This document shows, piece by piece, positions 9,957 to 19,408 of a stretch of DNA of 64,000 bases. The stretch's first letter is position 1, and the number at the start of each line of letters is the position of its first letter. The position numbers and the translations under genes are program-made. The DNA is from Thermaurantiacus tibetensis (GTDB lineage: Bacteria; Pseudomonadota; Alphaproteobacteria; Sphingomonadales; Sphingomonadaceae). The stretch spans positions 62,001 through 126,000 of the forward strand of contig NZ_JACHTM010000004.1 in the NCBI RefSeq assembly GCF_015354055.1, given 5' to 3'. Under the pieces are notes generated by a model that was given only the letters and a program-made list of their open reading frames with translations, did no database searches and was not told the DNA's origin.

Positions 9957-11069
9957 TCAGGCGCTCGCCACGCGCCCGCCGGAGTGTCGCACGACGGTGC
10001 CGGCAAGCTCCATGTCGGTGAGGAGTGCAGTGACTTGCGCTGCGGGAAGGCCGCTCTCGCGGACGAGAAGGTCGATGGGCACCGGCACCGGCGAGAGGAG
10101 CGCGGCGAGGCGCTCCGCGGCATCGGCCGGGCGCGAGTCGGCCGGGGCCTCGGGGGCGTCCCGGGCCTCGGGCGCGGCAGCCGGCGCGGGGGGTGCCTCC
10201 GGAGCGCGCGCGCCGGCCAGCGCGAACGGGCGCAGGGCGGCGATGACGTCGGCGGCGTCCTCCACGAGCGTCGCCCCGGCCTTGAGCAGCGCATTGCCGC
10301 CGCGGGCGCGCGGGTCGAGCGGGTGGCCGGGCACCGCCATCACCTCGCGCCCCGCCTCGCCGGCGAGGCGCGCAGTAATGAGCGAGCCCGAGCCGAGCGC
10401 GGCCTCGATGACGACGAGGCCCTCGGCGAGCCCGGCGATGAGCCGGTTCCGGCGCGGGAAGTGGCGCGCCTGCGGCTCGGTTCCGGGCGGCATTTCCGAG
10501 ACGAGGAGGCCCAACGCGCCGATCTCCTCCTGGAGCGCGGCGTTCTCGGGCGGGTAGGCGACGTCAAGGCCACCGGCGACGCAGGCGATGGTGCCGGTGG
10601 CGAGCGCGCCCCGGTGGGCCGCCGCGTCGATCCCCCGCGCAAGCCCGGAGACCGTGACGAAGCCGGCCTGCCCCAGTTCCCGGGCCATGGCTTCGGCAAG
10701 CCGGCGGCCTGCGGCACTGGCGTTGCGGGCGCCGACGATGCCGGCCGTGGGCCTCGCTGCCAGCGCGGCGTCGCCCTTCACCAGCAGCACCGGCGGCGGA
10801 TCGGCAAGGGCGGCAAGGCGCGGCGGAAAGGCTGCCTCGCCGGCAAACACGTGGCGGGCGCCGAGCCGGTCGGCGGCGGCGAGCTCATCCTCGGCCAGCG
10901 CCTGCGGGGCGAGCTCCCGCCCCTCGCGCCGCCACAGGTCGGGCAGGGCGGCAACGGCGCGCTCGCCGCTCCCGAAGCGGGCGAGGAGGCGATGGAAGCC
11001 GACCGCGCCTACGCCCTCGGTGCGGGCGAGGCGCAGACGGGCCAGCCGTTCGGCAGGCGCAAGCGTCAT
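9957..11069 (-). CDS. dprA: DNA-processing protein DprA (Smf)
   Basis: 370 residues. A helix-hairpin N-terminal region is followed by the Rossmann-like DprA core with [34 protein letters not shown] and a [14 protein letters not shown] block, an Ala/Pro-rich linker, and a C-terminal winged helix (about 310-370). DprA loads RecA on incoming single-stranded DNA during transformation. The start overlaps the plsY stop by four bases. The reading runs directly to topA with an 95-base gap. Confidence 0.94.
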   Translation of the reverse strand: MTLAPAERLARLRLARTEGVGAVGFHRLLARFGSGERAVAALPDLWRREGRELAPQALAEDELAAADRLGARHVFAGEAAFPPRLAALADPPPVLLVKGDAALAARPTAGIVGARNASAAGRRLAEAMARELGQAGFVTVSGLARGIDAAAHRGALATGTIACVAGGLDVAYPPENAALQEEIGALGLLVSEMPPGTEPQARHFPRRNRLIAGLAEGLVVIEAALGSGSLITARLAGEAGREVMAVPGHPLDPRARGGNALLKAGATLVEDAADVIAALRPFALAGARAPEAPPAPAAAPEARDAPEAPADSRPADAAERLAALLSPVPVPIDLLVRESGLPAAQVTALLTDMELAGTVVRHSGGRVASA

Positions 11070-11650
11070 CGCCGGGTGCCGATCCGCGGCTCGGTGCCGG
11101 CCCGGAGACGAGCGATGTTCTCGCGGTGGGTCCAGAGCACGAGGAGGGCGAGCAGCAGGAACAGCAGCGCCGCGCGGGTCTCACCGAGCGCGAGGGCCGC
11201 GGCGGCGGCGGCGAAGCCGCCAGCCATGCCGCCGGCCGACGAGATGCGGGTTGCGAGCGCGACGCCAAGCCAGGCGGCCGCGAAGCCCGCACCCGCGAGC
11301 GGGAGGAGCGCGAGGGCAGAGCCGAGGAAGGTTGCCACGCCCTTGCCGCCGCGGAAGGCCAGCCAGACGGGCCAGACATGGCCGGCGAAGGCCCCGAGGA
11401 CGGCGGCAAGCGCGGCGGGCTCGCCAAGGAAGTGGCGGCCGAGCAGCACGGCGGCTGCCCCCTTGCCGGCGTCAAGGAAAAGGGTGGCGGCAGCGAGGCC
11501 CTTCTTCCCTGTGCGCAGCACGTTGGTGGCGCCGATGTTGCCCGAGCCGATGGCGCGGATGTCGCCCGCTCCGGCCAAGCGGGTGAGAAGCAGGCCGAAG
11601 GGGACGGAGCCGAGGAGATAGCCGAGGCCGAGCGCGAACAGCAGGTCCAC
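11066..11650 (-). CDS. plsY: acyl-phosphate:glycerol-3-phosphate acyltransferase PlsY
   Basis: 194 residues, an integral inner-membrane protein with about five to six hydrophobic segments. The PlsY signatures [28 protein letters not shown] and a terminal [18 protein letters not shown] are all present. It transfers the acyl group from acyl phosphate to glycerol 3-phosphate, the first step of phospholipid synthesis. It heads the plsY-dprA-topA-rnr-rpmG cluster. Confidence 0.95.
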   Translation of the reverse strand: MDLLFALGLGYLLGSVPFGLLLTRLAGAGDIRAIGSGNIGATNVLRTGKKGLAAATLFLDAGKGAAAVLLGRHFLGEPAALAAVLGAFAGHVWPVWLAFRGGKGVATFLGSALALLPLAGAGFAAAWLGVALATRISSAGGMAGGFAAAAAALALGETRAALLFLLLALLVLWTHRENIARLRAGTEPRIGTRR

Positions 11651-11690
11651 GCCTGCCCGCTACTCGTGACGCGCCCGGCAGGAAAGGGTG

Positions 11691-12056
11691 TCAGCTGTCC
11701 CGCAGTTCGCGGACGACGGTCTCCACCTCCGGCTCGGCCTCGGCCATGGCTTCCAGCTCCTGCTGCAGGCCGCGGAGGATCCGCGCCACATATTCGCGCT
11801 GGAGCCGGTTGCGGGCGAGACCGGTCTCGCGGTCCGGCCGGTAGGTCTCGATCGCCTGGCGGTCGAGGTAGCCGCTCGCCTCGAGCAGGCGCTCGAGCGT
11901 GTCGAGCCGCTCGCGGGTGACGGCGAGTTCGCCGGCGACCGCCATGAGGATGGAGAGCAGCCGGTCGATCGCCGGGTCGTCGAAATAGGCCGGGCGCTTG
12001 CCCTTGGCCTTCGCCCCGGCAAGCAGGATGGGGTCGAAATCGGAGGAAGCGTTCAT
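11691..12056 (-). CDS. small acidic coiled-coil protein, unknown function
   Basis: 121 residues. It starts MNASSDFDPILLAGAKAKGKRPAYFDD and continues as long amphipathic helices with heptad-like leucines (ELAVTRERLDTLERLLEASG, then LQRELEAMAEAEPEVETVVREL), suggesting an oligomeric coiled coil. No catalytic domain or membrane segment is seen. The ATG at 12056 is one base past the stop of the methyltransferase upstream, so the two are probably co-translated. I do not recognise the family. Confidence 0.7.
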   Translation of the reverse strand: MNASSDFDPILLAGAKAKGKRPAYFDDPAIDRLLSILMAVAGELAVTRERLDTLERLLEASGYLDRQAIETYRPDRETGLARNRLQREYVARILRGLQQELEAMAEAEPEVETVVRELRDS

Positions 12057-12057
12057 C

Positions 12058-13278
12058 TCAGGCGGCCTTCCGGGCTTCGACTGCGGGCTTCCAGGCGCCA
12101 TAGGCGTCCCAGACGGCGGCGCGGCCATGGTCCTCGGCGGCGCCGGTCGGCGCCTCGGGGAAGATGGTGCGGTCGACGACGGCCTTCACCCGCGCCGTGA
12201 ACTGGCTCTCGCGCGGCAGCCCGGCCGCCTCGAGGATCGCGGGCAGGTCGAGCGCGTGCATCGCCGACCAGAAGGGCTCGTTGTTGTTGAAGGCGTCCCA
12301 GTCGCGCAGGAACTGCTCGAGGAGCGGCATGGCATCGGTGTAGTTGGGCTGCTCGAGGTGGAGCATGAGCCCGCCGGGCGCGAGCACGCGCGCGCCCTCG
12401 GCGATGATCCTGGGCAGCGCCTTGCCGCTGGTCTCGTGCAGGAACATGGTCGTTTGCACCCAGTCGAAGAAGCCGTCCGGGAAGCGCGAGAGATCCTCGG
12501 CGTTCATCTGCACGAAGCGGATGTTGGTGACGCCCAGCGCCCGCGCCCGGGCGTGGCCGTAGCGGAGCACTGGGGCGGCGGTGTCGACGGCCCACACCTC
12601 CGCCTCGGGGAAGGCTTGGGCGATTGGCACCGCGTTGTGGCCGATGGTGCAGCCGATGTCGAGGATGCGCTTCGGCTTCCAGCCCGGGCGCTCCTCGCGC
12701 ACCCAGCGGGCGATGGCCTGGCCGCCGCCGTCGGAGAGCGCGCCGAGCGCGCCGCCGGTGGTGGCGAAGATCCCGCAGTCATAGTTGGCCCCGGCCGAGA
12801 CGTCGCCGGGGAAGAGCTCGCCGTGATAGCTTCCCGGCATGCAGTGGATGTCGACCGCCGCCTGGTAGCGCGGCGTTTCGACCGAGGGGTCGAGCTCGAG
12901 CGTGTCGCAGCCGGCGTTGAGGGCGGCGGCCCGCTCGGCCAGCGCGTGGGCCTGCCGCAGCACGATGGAGCGGCCGTTCTGCTGGCGCATCTCCATGCTG
13001 TTGCGCTTGAGCGCGCTCCAGAAGCGGTGCCACGGGTCCCGGTTCATCGCGTGGCGCACCTCGAAGCGGTCCTTCGGCTCGCGGCCGTGGGCGGCGACGA
13101 AGGCGGGGCGCACGCGCGTTTCCCACGCCAGGCGGTTGCCCGCGCCGAGCGCGCCCGAGAGGTGCCGGTTGAGGTTGGCCAGGAAGTTGAACCGCGCCAC
13201 CTCGTCGTGGGTCGGCTCGGGGAACATCGCGTGGCGGGCGACCTCGGTGTAAGGCGGGGGGACGTCCTGGGCGGTCAT
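12058..13278 (-). CDS. class I SAM-dependent methyltransferase
   Basis: 406 residues. An unusual N-terminal region of about 200 residues, rich in His, Asn and Arg, precedes a Rossmann methyltransferase domain with motif I ILDIGCTIGHN, motif II VWAVDTA, and FDWVQTTMFLHE around motif IV. The methyl acceptor is unknown. I chose ATG at 13278 (MTAQDVPPPY) because AGGAG is spaced correctly before it; an ATG six codons earlier is the alternative. It lies 43 bases after the nitrilase-fold gene in a receptor-transporter operon, suggesting that it modifies the imported compound or its product. Confidence 0.82.
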   Translation of the reverse strand: MTAQDVPPPYTEVARHAMFPEPTHDEVARFNFLANLNRHLSGALGAGNRLAWETRVRPAFVAAHGREPKDRFEVRHAMNRDPWHRFWSALKRNSMEMRQQNGRSIVLRQAHALAERAAALNAGCDTLELDPSVETPRYQAAVDIHCMPGSYHGELFPGDVSAGANYDCGIFATTGGALGALSDGGGQAIARWVREERPGWKPKRILDIGCTIGHNAVPIAQAFPEAEVWAVDTAAPVLRYGHARARALGVTNIRFVQMNAEDLSRFPDGFFDWVQTTMFLHETSGKALPRIIAEGARVLAPGGLMLHLEQPNYTDAMPLLEQFLRDWDAFNNNEPFWSAMHALDLPAILEAAGLPRESQFTARVKAVVDRTIFPEAPTGAAEDHGRAAVWDAYGAWKPAVEARKAA

Positions 13279-13321
13279 CGGCGGGCTCCTCATCATCGTC
13301 CGAATCTGGCGCGCGAGCGCC

Positions 13322-14365
13322 TCAGATCAACCCTTCGCGTGCGCGGCGTTCAATGACTTCGCGCAAGATCTGGACGGCGTCCCCCGGCGCCCGCGCGCGG
13401 ACCTTGCCGTCTTCGAGCAGGCTGTCGGCCGGCTGGACGACGCCGGCGTAGGTGTCGCGGAACGGCTCCAGCCGCTGGCGGGCGAGATAGTTCGCCATGC
13501 CCGGCTTGCGCCGGGCGCGGCGGGCGGCCTCGATGTCCACCTCGGCAAACGCGTTGCAGTTGGCGCCTGAGAGACTCTCGGCAAGGACGGTGCCGCGCCA
13601 GTCGATGACGGCCGAGTTGCCATCGGCGCTCGCGCCGGTGATCCCTGCCCCGGTGATGCCGGCGGTGTTGGCAGAGACCACCCAGGCGAGGTTCTCGAGC
13701 GCGCGGGCACGCCGCGCGATCTGCTTGGCGGTGGGCACGAGGCTCCCCGATTCGGAGGAGGAATGGACGAAGATCTCGGCGCCGCGCAGCGCGTGCGCCC
13801 GGGCGATCTCGGGGTAGAGGATCTCCTCGCTCGCGATCGCCGCGATCCGGCCGATTGCGGTGTCGGCCACCGGGAAGATCGCCTCGGGGCCATAGTGGCG
13901 GGTGTATTCGCTCCACACGTCGTGCGGGCTTGGCGTGTACATCGAGTTGAGCCGCCGGTAGCGCAGCACCACCTCGCCCGACGGGGCGAGGACGACGCTT
14001 GCCTGGAAGTGGAGCCCGGGGAAGTGCGGGTCGCTCTCGTAGGCGTTGGCGGCGATGAAGAGGTCGAGCCGCTTCGCCATCTCGCCGAGCGCGGCATATT
14101 CGGGGCCGTCGGGTGCGAAGACCCCGCGCGCCTGGAAGTCGGGGACGCGGCCGGTGGGGAAGCCGGTGAAGAGATACTCGGGCAGCACCGCGAGCTTCAT
14201 GGGCGTGCCCGAGAACTTCTCCAGGAAGTCCCGGGTTCCGGCCAGCTCGGTCTCGAGCTCGCGGATGTGGGCGAGGATCCCGGCACGGGCGGCGGCGGCA
14301 TCCGGGGCTGCCTCGACGCTCCGCGCCGTCAGCTGCATCGCAACGGCGAGATAGGGCGAAATCAT
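13322..14365 (-). CDS. nitrilase-superfamily (CN_hydrolase) protein lacking catalytic Cys
   Basis: 347 residues with the nitrilase/aliphatic amidase fold. Glu63 (VLPEYLFTGFP) of the Glu-Lys-Cys triad is kept. The lysine position in the usual YRK is Arg138 (YRRLNSM), and the nucleophilic Cys in the usual IC-D-D...YPE block is Ser179 (IASEEILYPEIAR). The surrounding pattern, including RGAEIFVHSSSE, is well preserved, so the gene is not simply decayed. It may be a non-catalytic or altered-chemistry family member. The ATG at 14365 overlaps the MFS stop by four bases; much longer upstream frames run antisense-free through the MFS gene in a wrong frame and are rejected. Confidence 0.83.
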   Translation of the reverse strand: MISPYLAVAMQLTARSVEAAPDAAAARAGILAHIRELETELAGTRDFLEKFSGTPMKLAVLPEYLFTGFPTGRVPDFQARGVFAPDGPEYAALGEMAKRLDLFIAANAYESDPHFPGLHFQASVVLAPSGEVVLRYRRLNSMYTPSPHDVWSEYTRHYGPEAIFPVADTAIGRIAAIASEEILYPEIARAHALRGAEIFVHSSSESGSLVPTAKQIARRARALENLAWVVSANTAGITGAGITGASADGNSAVIDWRGTVLAESLSGANCNAFAEVDIEAARRARRKPGMANYLARQRLEPFRDTYAGVVQPADSLLEDGKVRARAPGDAVQILREVIERRAREGLI

Positions 14366-15630
14366 GCGGCGGCAGGCACGGTTCCGGGCGCCTTCAGGAC
14401 AGGGTAGCGGCCGAGCGTGAGCAGGAGCAGAGCGCCGCCGACGAAAAGGCCGGCAGCCGCGAACAGCATCGGGTCGTAGCTGCCCGAGAGATCCCTGACC
14501 CGGCCGTAGACAGCCGGCGAGATGGCAGACGCAATGGCGAAGGCCATGTAGAGCGTTCCGTAGATGCGGCCGTAGTGGGCCAGGCCGAAGTAGCGGCTGG
14601 CCAGATAGGCGATGAGGTCGGATTCCGCCCCTGCGGCAAATCCGAGCAGGAAGGCGGCGCCGGCGGCGACCGCGAAGTCGGGGCTGGTGCCGGCAAGCGC
14701 CACGGTGGCGATGGCCGGCAGGCAGAGGATGGGGAGGCAGACCGCCGGCGCCCAGAAGCGGTCGAGGAGGAAGCCGGTGACGAGCCGGCCGGCGAGGATG
14801 GAGAGGCCGAGGATCTGCATGATGTTGGCGGCCCGCTCGGGCGTGAAGCCATGGAGCTTGACGATCTCGGGCATGTGGATGTGGGCACCGCCATAGGCGA
14901 AGGCGACGAGGAAGATCGAGGCGAAGATCGCCCAGAAGCGGCGGTCCTTCAGCGCTTCGGCGAAGGTGATGCCTGCGGCTGCGGAGACGTCTCCCTGCGG
15001 GCGTTCCGCTTCCCTCGGCTCGCGGAGCAGCAGGAGGCCAACGGGGAGGCCGACGAGCAGGGGAAGGGCGGCGAGCACGAGATGGGCGGTGCGCCAGCCG
15101 TGCGCGCCGATCGCCCAGGTGACGAGCGGAGGGATGACGAGCGCGGCAAGGCTGGTGCCGATCAGCATGATGCCGAGCGCGAGGCCGCGGTTGCGGAAGA
15201 ACCAGAGGTTGACGATGCGGGAGAAGGTGACGGGGGTGGAGCCGATGCCGACGAAGCCGACGAGCACCCAGATGGCGTAATAGGTCCAGATGGACGTGCC
15301 GATCAGGGCGAAGCTTGCGAAGGCGAGGCCGAACAGCCCGAGGCTGGCGAGCGCGACGGGCCTCGCGCCATGGCGATCGGCCATGGCCCCGAACAGGGGG
15401 GCGAGGGAGGCGGCGAGCACCCCGAAGATGGTGATGCCGAGCGACATGGCGCCGAAGCTCCAGCCATATTCCCGGGCAAGCTCCGGCATGAAGAACCCGA
15501 TGCTGTTGTAGGGCACCGGCGAGGCGCCTGTCGCGACGCCCAGCAGGCAGGCGAGGAGCACCGGCCATCCCCGCCGGAACTCGCTGGCCTGGGGCGCGGC
15601 CGCGCCCGCCGGTCCTGCCGCGCCCGCCAA
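14362..15630 (-). CDS. major facilitator superfamily transporter
   Basis: 422 residues with twelve predicted membrane helices in two bundles. The loop 2-3 motif is visible as GAMADRHGARPVALASLG, and a related motif occurs in the second half (GRLVTGFLLDRF). It resembles the monocarboxylate/oxalate-formate branch of the superfamily. The start lies four bases after the TonB receptor stop, so receptor and transporter probably move one substrate across the outer and inner membranes in turn. Confidence 0.87.
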   Translation of the reverse strand: MAGAAGPAGAAAPQASEFRRGWPVLLACLLGVATGASPVPYNSIGFFMPELAREYGWSFGAMSLGITIFGVLAASLAPLFGAMADRHGARPVALASLGLFGLAFASFALIGTSIWTYYAIWVLVGFVGIGSTPVTFSRIVNLWFFRNRGLALGIMLIGTSLAALVIPPLVTWAIGAHGWRTAHLVLAALPLLVGLPVGLLLLREPREAERPQGDVSAAAGITFAEALKDRRFWAIFASIFLVAFAYGGAHIHMPEIVKLHGFTPERAANIMQILGLSILAGRLVTGFLLDRFWAPAVCLPILCLPAIATVALAGTSPDFAVAAGAAFLLGFAAGAESDLIAYLASRYFGLAHYGRIYGTLYMAFAIASAISPAVYGRVRDLSGSYDPMLFAAAGLFVGGALLLLTLGRYPVLKAPGTVPAAA

Positions 15631-15634
15631 GCGA

Positions 15635-18121
15635 CTAGAACTTCCGCTTCAGGCGCACCAGCCAGGTTCGCGGCAGGTTGAGGTAGGTGTAGTTGACGAG
15701 GCTCGACTGGCCGAACTCGGTGTCGAAGCAGTTGTCGCACTCGAGCGCGAGAAGCCAGTTGTCGTCGTCGGTGCGGAGCGCGAGGCTTGCCGACACGAGG
15801 AAGTGCGAGTCCGTGCGCGAGCCGGTGATGACGTCTCCGCTGAACGGGTTGGCCGGGTAAAGTGCGCCCGAGGGTGCCCGGATCGAGCCGGAGAAGATGG
15901 TGGCGTTGGCCGTTCCCTGCTCGAGACTGGAGCGCCAGGTCACGTTGACCGAGGGCGAGAGGATGACGCCCGACCGCTCGAAGGGAAAGTCGTAGGTTCC
16001 GCCGAAGGAGAGGCTCCAGTCTGGCGTGCGGACCGGTGTGGCGATGTCGCCGGTGGCGGTCACGATGCCGGCGGCGCAGTCGGGCGCATTGTCGGCGCCG
16101 ACCCCGAGCGGGATGCGGCCGGCAGCGAGCTGGGCGCGGCAGTCGGCCTGCTGCTGGCGGATCGCCTTCACGCCGAACCGGTTGGGTGCCAGCGTATCGG
16201 AGACCTTGTACTTGTCCTTCTGGTAGCCGAGGTTGGCATAGACGTTGAGCCGATCGAGCGGCCTCGCGGTCAGCTCGAGCTCGACGCCCCGGTTCACATA
16301 GTCGGCAAAATTCTGGGTGATGAAGGTGATGGCGCCGGTCGCCGGGTTCTGGAAGGCAGACGGCGTCTGCAGGTCCTTCGTGTCGAGCCAGAAGACGGTG
16401 AGGTTGGCCTGGAGCCGGTTGCCGAACCACTGGGAGCGCACGCCGCCCTCGTAGCTCCAGACGAACTCCGGGTCGAAGGGCAGGAAGAGGTTGTTCGCGG
16501 TTGCCCGCGCGTTCCACCCGCCCGACTTGAAGCCGTTGGTCGCGCTGGCGAAGAAGAGGAGATCCTCCTCCGGCTTCCAGTTGACCACGAAGCGGGGTGT
16601 CCACTTGCGTGTCTCCAGCCGGGTCGGGATGGGCGTGCCGTTCGAGGCGACGAGGCTGGCGCCGAGGCAGGTCGGCGGCTTGGGAAGGACGGCGCAGGTC
16701 GCGCGGTTGTCGAGGAGCTGGGCGGTCTTGGTCTCATCAGTGTAGCGCACGCCACCCGTCACCGTCAGCTGGTCGGTCAGCTTGACGTCGGCCTGGAGGT
16801 AGACCGCCTGCGCCTTGGTGTCGTTCACGAGGATCCGGTCCGCCAGCAGCAGCGGCAGGCCGGTGGGGGAGCCGATGTCGAGGGTGAAGAGGTCGGCGAA
16901 GTCGGTCTGGTTCGATTCGTCGTAGAGGTAGAAGCCGGCGACGTAGTCCACGACGCCGCCGAACAGGCTGCCGTCGAGCTTCACTTCCTGGGTGAACTGC
17001 TGGTGCCTGCCGGCGTTCAGGATGGCGAAGCCGCCGTTGGTGAAGCCGCGCACCGCCGGAAATGGGTTGGCAGCGGTCGGCGACGCCCGGCCGTCCTGGA
17101 AGTCGAGGGCGAAGTCCTGGCTCATGTCGACGACGCCCGTGATGATCGAGAGCCGGTGATTGTCCCCCGCCCACTCGATGTTCGAGGTGACGAGGAGCGT
17201 GCCGACCTCGTTGCCGAGCCCGAAGTTCGCCTTCCGGCCCGTCACCGTCTGGGTGTAGCGGCCGCCCGCCGGGCCGCCTTCCCGCATGCCGGTGGTGACA
17301 AAGCGCCCCGCGCAGTTGGTCGGGTTCCGGGGATCGCAGGTGAAGTTCAAGAGGTTCTCGCCGTTCGCCTCCATCCAGGCGACGGCAGCATTCCAGGTCA
17401 GCCGCTCGGTGGCCCTGAGCTGCACCGCCGCGCGCAGACCCAGCATGTCGTTGTCATTCAGGCGCTCGCCGGTCGTGGTGTTGCGGACATAGCCCTTGTC
17501 GTCGTTCCAGTAGCCCGAGAGCTTGACCTGGATGGCCTCCGACAGCGGCAGGTCGACCGAGCCGCGGACCAGCACCCGGCCGTAGGCCCCGTAGCCCGCC
17601 TCGAGGAACCCGCCGAATTCGTCCCCCGGGCGCTTCAGGATGACGTTGACGGCGCCGCCGGTGGTGTTGCGGCCGAAGAGCGTGCCCTGCGGTCCGCGCA
17701 GCACCTCGATCCGCTCGACGTCGAAGAAGCCGAAGTTGTTGCCGTTCTGGCGGGAGAGGTAGACCTCGTCGACATAGGTGCCGACCGGGGGGTCGAAGGT
17801 GGCGATCGTCTCGGTGTTGCCGAGACCGCGGATGTAGTAGGCGTTGGCGGAGCCGAGGCCCGTGTTGTTCGAGCCGAACATGTTCGGCACGAAGTTGAGA
17901 AGGCCGAGGGTGTTGAAGATGACGCGGGTCTCGAGCGTGTCGGCGGTGAAGGCCGAGACGGCGAGCGGCACGTCCTGAAGGCTCTCCTCGCGGCGCTGCG
18001 AGGTCACCACGATCTCCGGCAGGGCGCCAGGCTGCGCCTCGACCTGCTGGGCGAGGGCGGAACCTCCAGACGGCCCGAGAGCCGTTGCTGCAAGCAGGCA
18101 CGAACGCACGATCTTCCGCAT
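15635..18121 (-). CDS. TonB-dependent outer-membrane receptor
   Basis: 828 residues. A signal peptide (about 1-24, ending SALAQ) is followed by a TonB-box-like stretch and plug (PEIVVTSQRREESLQDVPLAVSAF), the plug hallmark VERIEVLRGPQGTLFGRNTTGGAVNV, and a beta-barrel ending in an aromatic residue (VRLKRKF). It belongs to the sphingomonad-type receptors that import organic compounds rather than only siderophores; the ligand is unknown. The ATG at 18121 starts the signal peptide; 24 codons upstream in frame are non-specific. It is first in the 18121-11691 transcription unit. Confidence 0.92.
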   Translation of the reverse strand: MRKIVRSCLLAATALGPSGGSALAQQVEAQPGALPEIVVTSQRREESLQDVPLAVSAFTADTLETRVIFNTLGLLNFVPNMFGSNNTGLGSANAYYIRGLGNTETIATFDPPVGTYVDEVYLSRQNGNNFGFFDVERIEVLRGPQGTLFGRNTTGGAVNVILKRPGDEFGGFLEAGYGAYGRVLVRGSVDLPLSEAIQVKLSGYWNDDKGYVRNTTTGERLNDNDMLGLRAAVQLRATERLTWNAAVAWMEANGENLLNFTCDPRNPTNCAGRFVTTGMREGGPAGGRYTQTVTGRKANFGLGNEVGTLLVTSNIEWAGDNHRLSIITGVVDMSQDFALDFQDGRASPTAANPFPAVRGFTNGGFAILNAGRHQQFTQEVKLDGSLFGGVVDYVAGFYLYDESNQTDFADLFTLDIGSPTGLPLLLADRILVNDTKAQAVYLQADVKLTDQLTVTGGVRYTDETKTAQLLDNRATCAVLPKPPTCLGASLVASNGTPIPTRLETRKWTPRFVVNWKPEEDLLFFASATNGFKSGGWNARATANNLFLPFDPEFVWSYEGGVRSQWFGNRLQANLTVFWLDTKDLQTPSAFQNPATGAITFITQNFADYVNRGVELELTARPLDRLNVYANLGYQKDKYKVSDTLAPNRFGVKAIRQQQADCRAQLAAGRIPLGVGADNAPDCAAGIVTATGDIATPVRTPDWSLSFGGTYDFPFERSGVILSPSVNVTWRSSLEQGTANATIFSGSIRAPSGALYPANPFSGDVITGSRTDSHFLVSASLALRTDDDNWLLALECDNCFDTEFGQSSLVNYTYLNLPRTWLVRLKRKF

Positions 18122-18298
18122 GGCCAAGCTCCCGTCCTGTTCCGGCGCGGCCCCCCGCTCCCGGACTGCGAAGGCCCCGGCACCCCTGCGCACGCGCCGC
18201 CTTCTCCTCGTGCGGCATTTGTCCGGACAACTTTACTCGGCAGGCCGCTTGTGCCTAGTGCATCCGTGCAACAGCCGTCCAGCAAAAGCGAGGTTTCC

Positions 18299-18607
18299 GT
18301 GGCAGACTCCCCTTCCGCCTATCTCGTCGTCACCGCCACCGTCCGGGACCGGGAGAAGATGGCGGCCTACAACCGGGCGCTGGCCGAGACCGGCCTCTAT
18401 GCCCGGCATGGCGGGCGCTACCTCCTCGTCGGCCGGCCGGTCGAGGATCTCGAGAGCTGGGAAGGGCGCGCCGTGGTGGTCGCCGAGTTCCCGAGCGTCG
18501 AGGCGGTCAGGGCCTTCTGGCATGACCCCGACTACCAGGAGAGGGTGAAGCCGCTCAGGGCCGGCGCCGGCGACTTCCACGTCGCCATCTTCGAAGGCGC
18601 GCGCTGA
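18299..18607 (+). CDS. DUF1330-family protein
   Basis: 102 residues with the dimeric alpha-beta barrel DUF1330 pattern: AYLVVTATVRDREKMAAYNRALAETGLYARHGG, then VVVAEFPSVEAVRAFWHDPDYQ and a FHVAIFEG end. The biochemical role of the family is not established. The start is GTG at 18299, preceded by a GCGAGG ribosome-binding-like sequence. It is divergent from the TonB receptor and overlaps the next gene by one base (TGATG). Confidence 0.83.
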   Translation: MADSPSAYLVVTATVRDREKMAAYNRALAETGLYARHGGRYLLVGRPVEDLESWEGRAVVVAEFPSVEAVRAFWHDPDYQERVKPLRAGAGDFHVAIFEGAR

Positions 18608-19290
18608 TGGCGTTGCTCGAGTCGGCCTACCCGGTCCTCGTCTGGCTCCACGTGCTGCTGCTCGTCGTCTGGCTGGGCGGGGACATCGGCGTGTTCCTGC
18701 TTGGCCAGCACTTCCGCCGCCGCCACGCCTACAGCCTCGAGACGCGCCTCGTGCTGCTGAAGCTCCTCGTCGCGCTCGACATGGGCCCGCGCTCGGCCTG
18801 GGCGCTGATGGTGCCCTCCTCGATAGCGCTGCTCGCGGCCGGCGGCTGGTGGCCGGGGCTCGACTGGAAGCTGCCGGCGCTGGCGCTCGGCATCGGCCTC
18901 TTCTGGCTGGCGCTGGTGTGGGTGGCGCATCTCAACGACCAGACGCCGCTTGCCGCGCGCTGCCGGCAGCTCGAGGGCGTGCTGCGCTGGGGGCTGGCCG
19001 GCTTCTATCTCCTCCTCGGCCTGCTGTCGCTGCGCAACGGCGGCCCGCTGCCCGGCTTCGTCGCCTGGAAGGCGCTGCTGTTCGGGCTCATCTTCGTTGC
19101 CGCCATCCTCATCGACATCGCCTTCAGGCCAGTCGGGCCGCGGCTGGTGGCCCTCATTCGCGACGGCTCGTCGGACGCGACCGAAGTGCCCCTGCGCGCG
19201 GCCATGGACCGCACGCGCATCTTCGTGCTGGCGGTCTACGCGCTCCTACTCGTCACCAGCTACGTCGGCGTGGTGAAGCCCGGCACCTAG
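18607..19290 (+). CDS. integral membrane protein, CopD/DUF2269-like
   Basis: 227 residues with about six hydrophobic helices. The opening WLHVLLLVVWLGGDIGVFLLG, with a histidine and Gly-Gly in the first helix, resembles CopD and DUF2269 proteins, but the family is not certain. Conserved-looking polar positions include His in helix 1 and His in VAHLND. The substrate is unknown. It shares the base at 18607 with the stop of the DUF1330 gene, so the two are co-translated. Confidence 0.72.
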   Translation: MALLESAYPVLVWLHVLLLVVWLGGDIGVFLLGQHFRRRHAYSLETRLVLLKLLVALDMGPRSAWALMVPSSIALLAAGGWWPGLDWKLPALALGIGLFWLALVWVAHLNDQTPLAARCRQLEGVLRWGLAGFYLLLGLLSLRNGGPLPGFVAWKALLFGLIFVAAILIDIAFRPVGPRLVALIRDGSSDATEVPLRAAMDRTRIFVLAVYALLLVTSYVGVVKPGT

Positions 19291-19408
19291 CCCGCGCGGG
19301 GGCCGAGGGACGGACGTGCCGACACGGCAGCGCCGCCCGGTCGCCTCTTCGGAAAACGGCTCCCCCCTTCATGCCCCCGGCCGGGCACGCGGCCCGGCGG
19401 GCACCGAG

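Noticed and set aside
13322-15568. 748-codon minus-strand frame containing the nitrilase-like domain
   Set aside because: Its first 400 codons are the wrong frame of the MFS gene; the nitrilase-like protein begins at 14365.
19380-19398. GCCGGGC/GCCCGGC stem downstream of infC as a terminator
   Set aside because: No T run follows on either strand.
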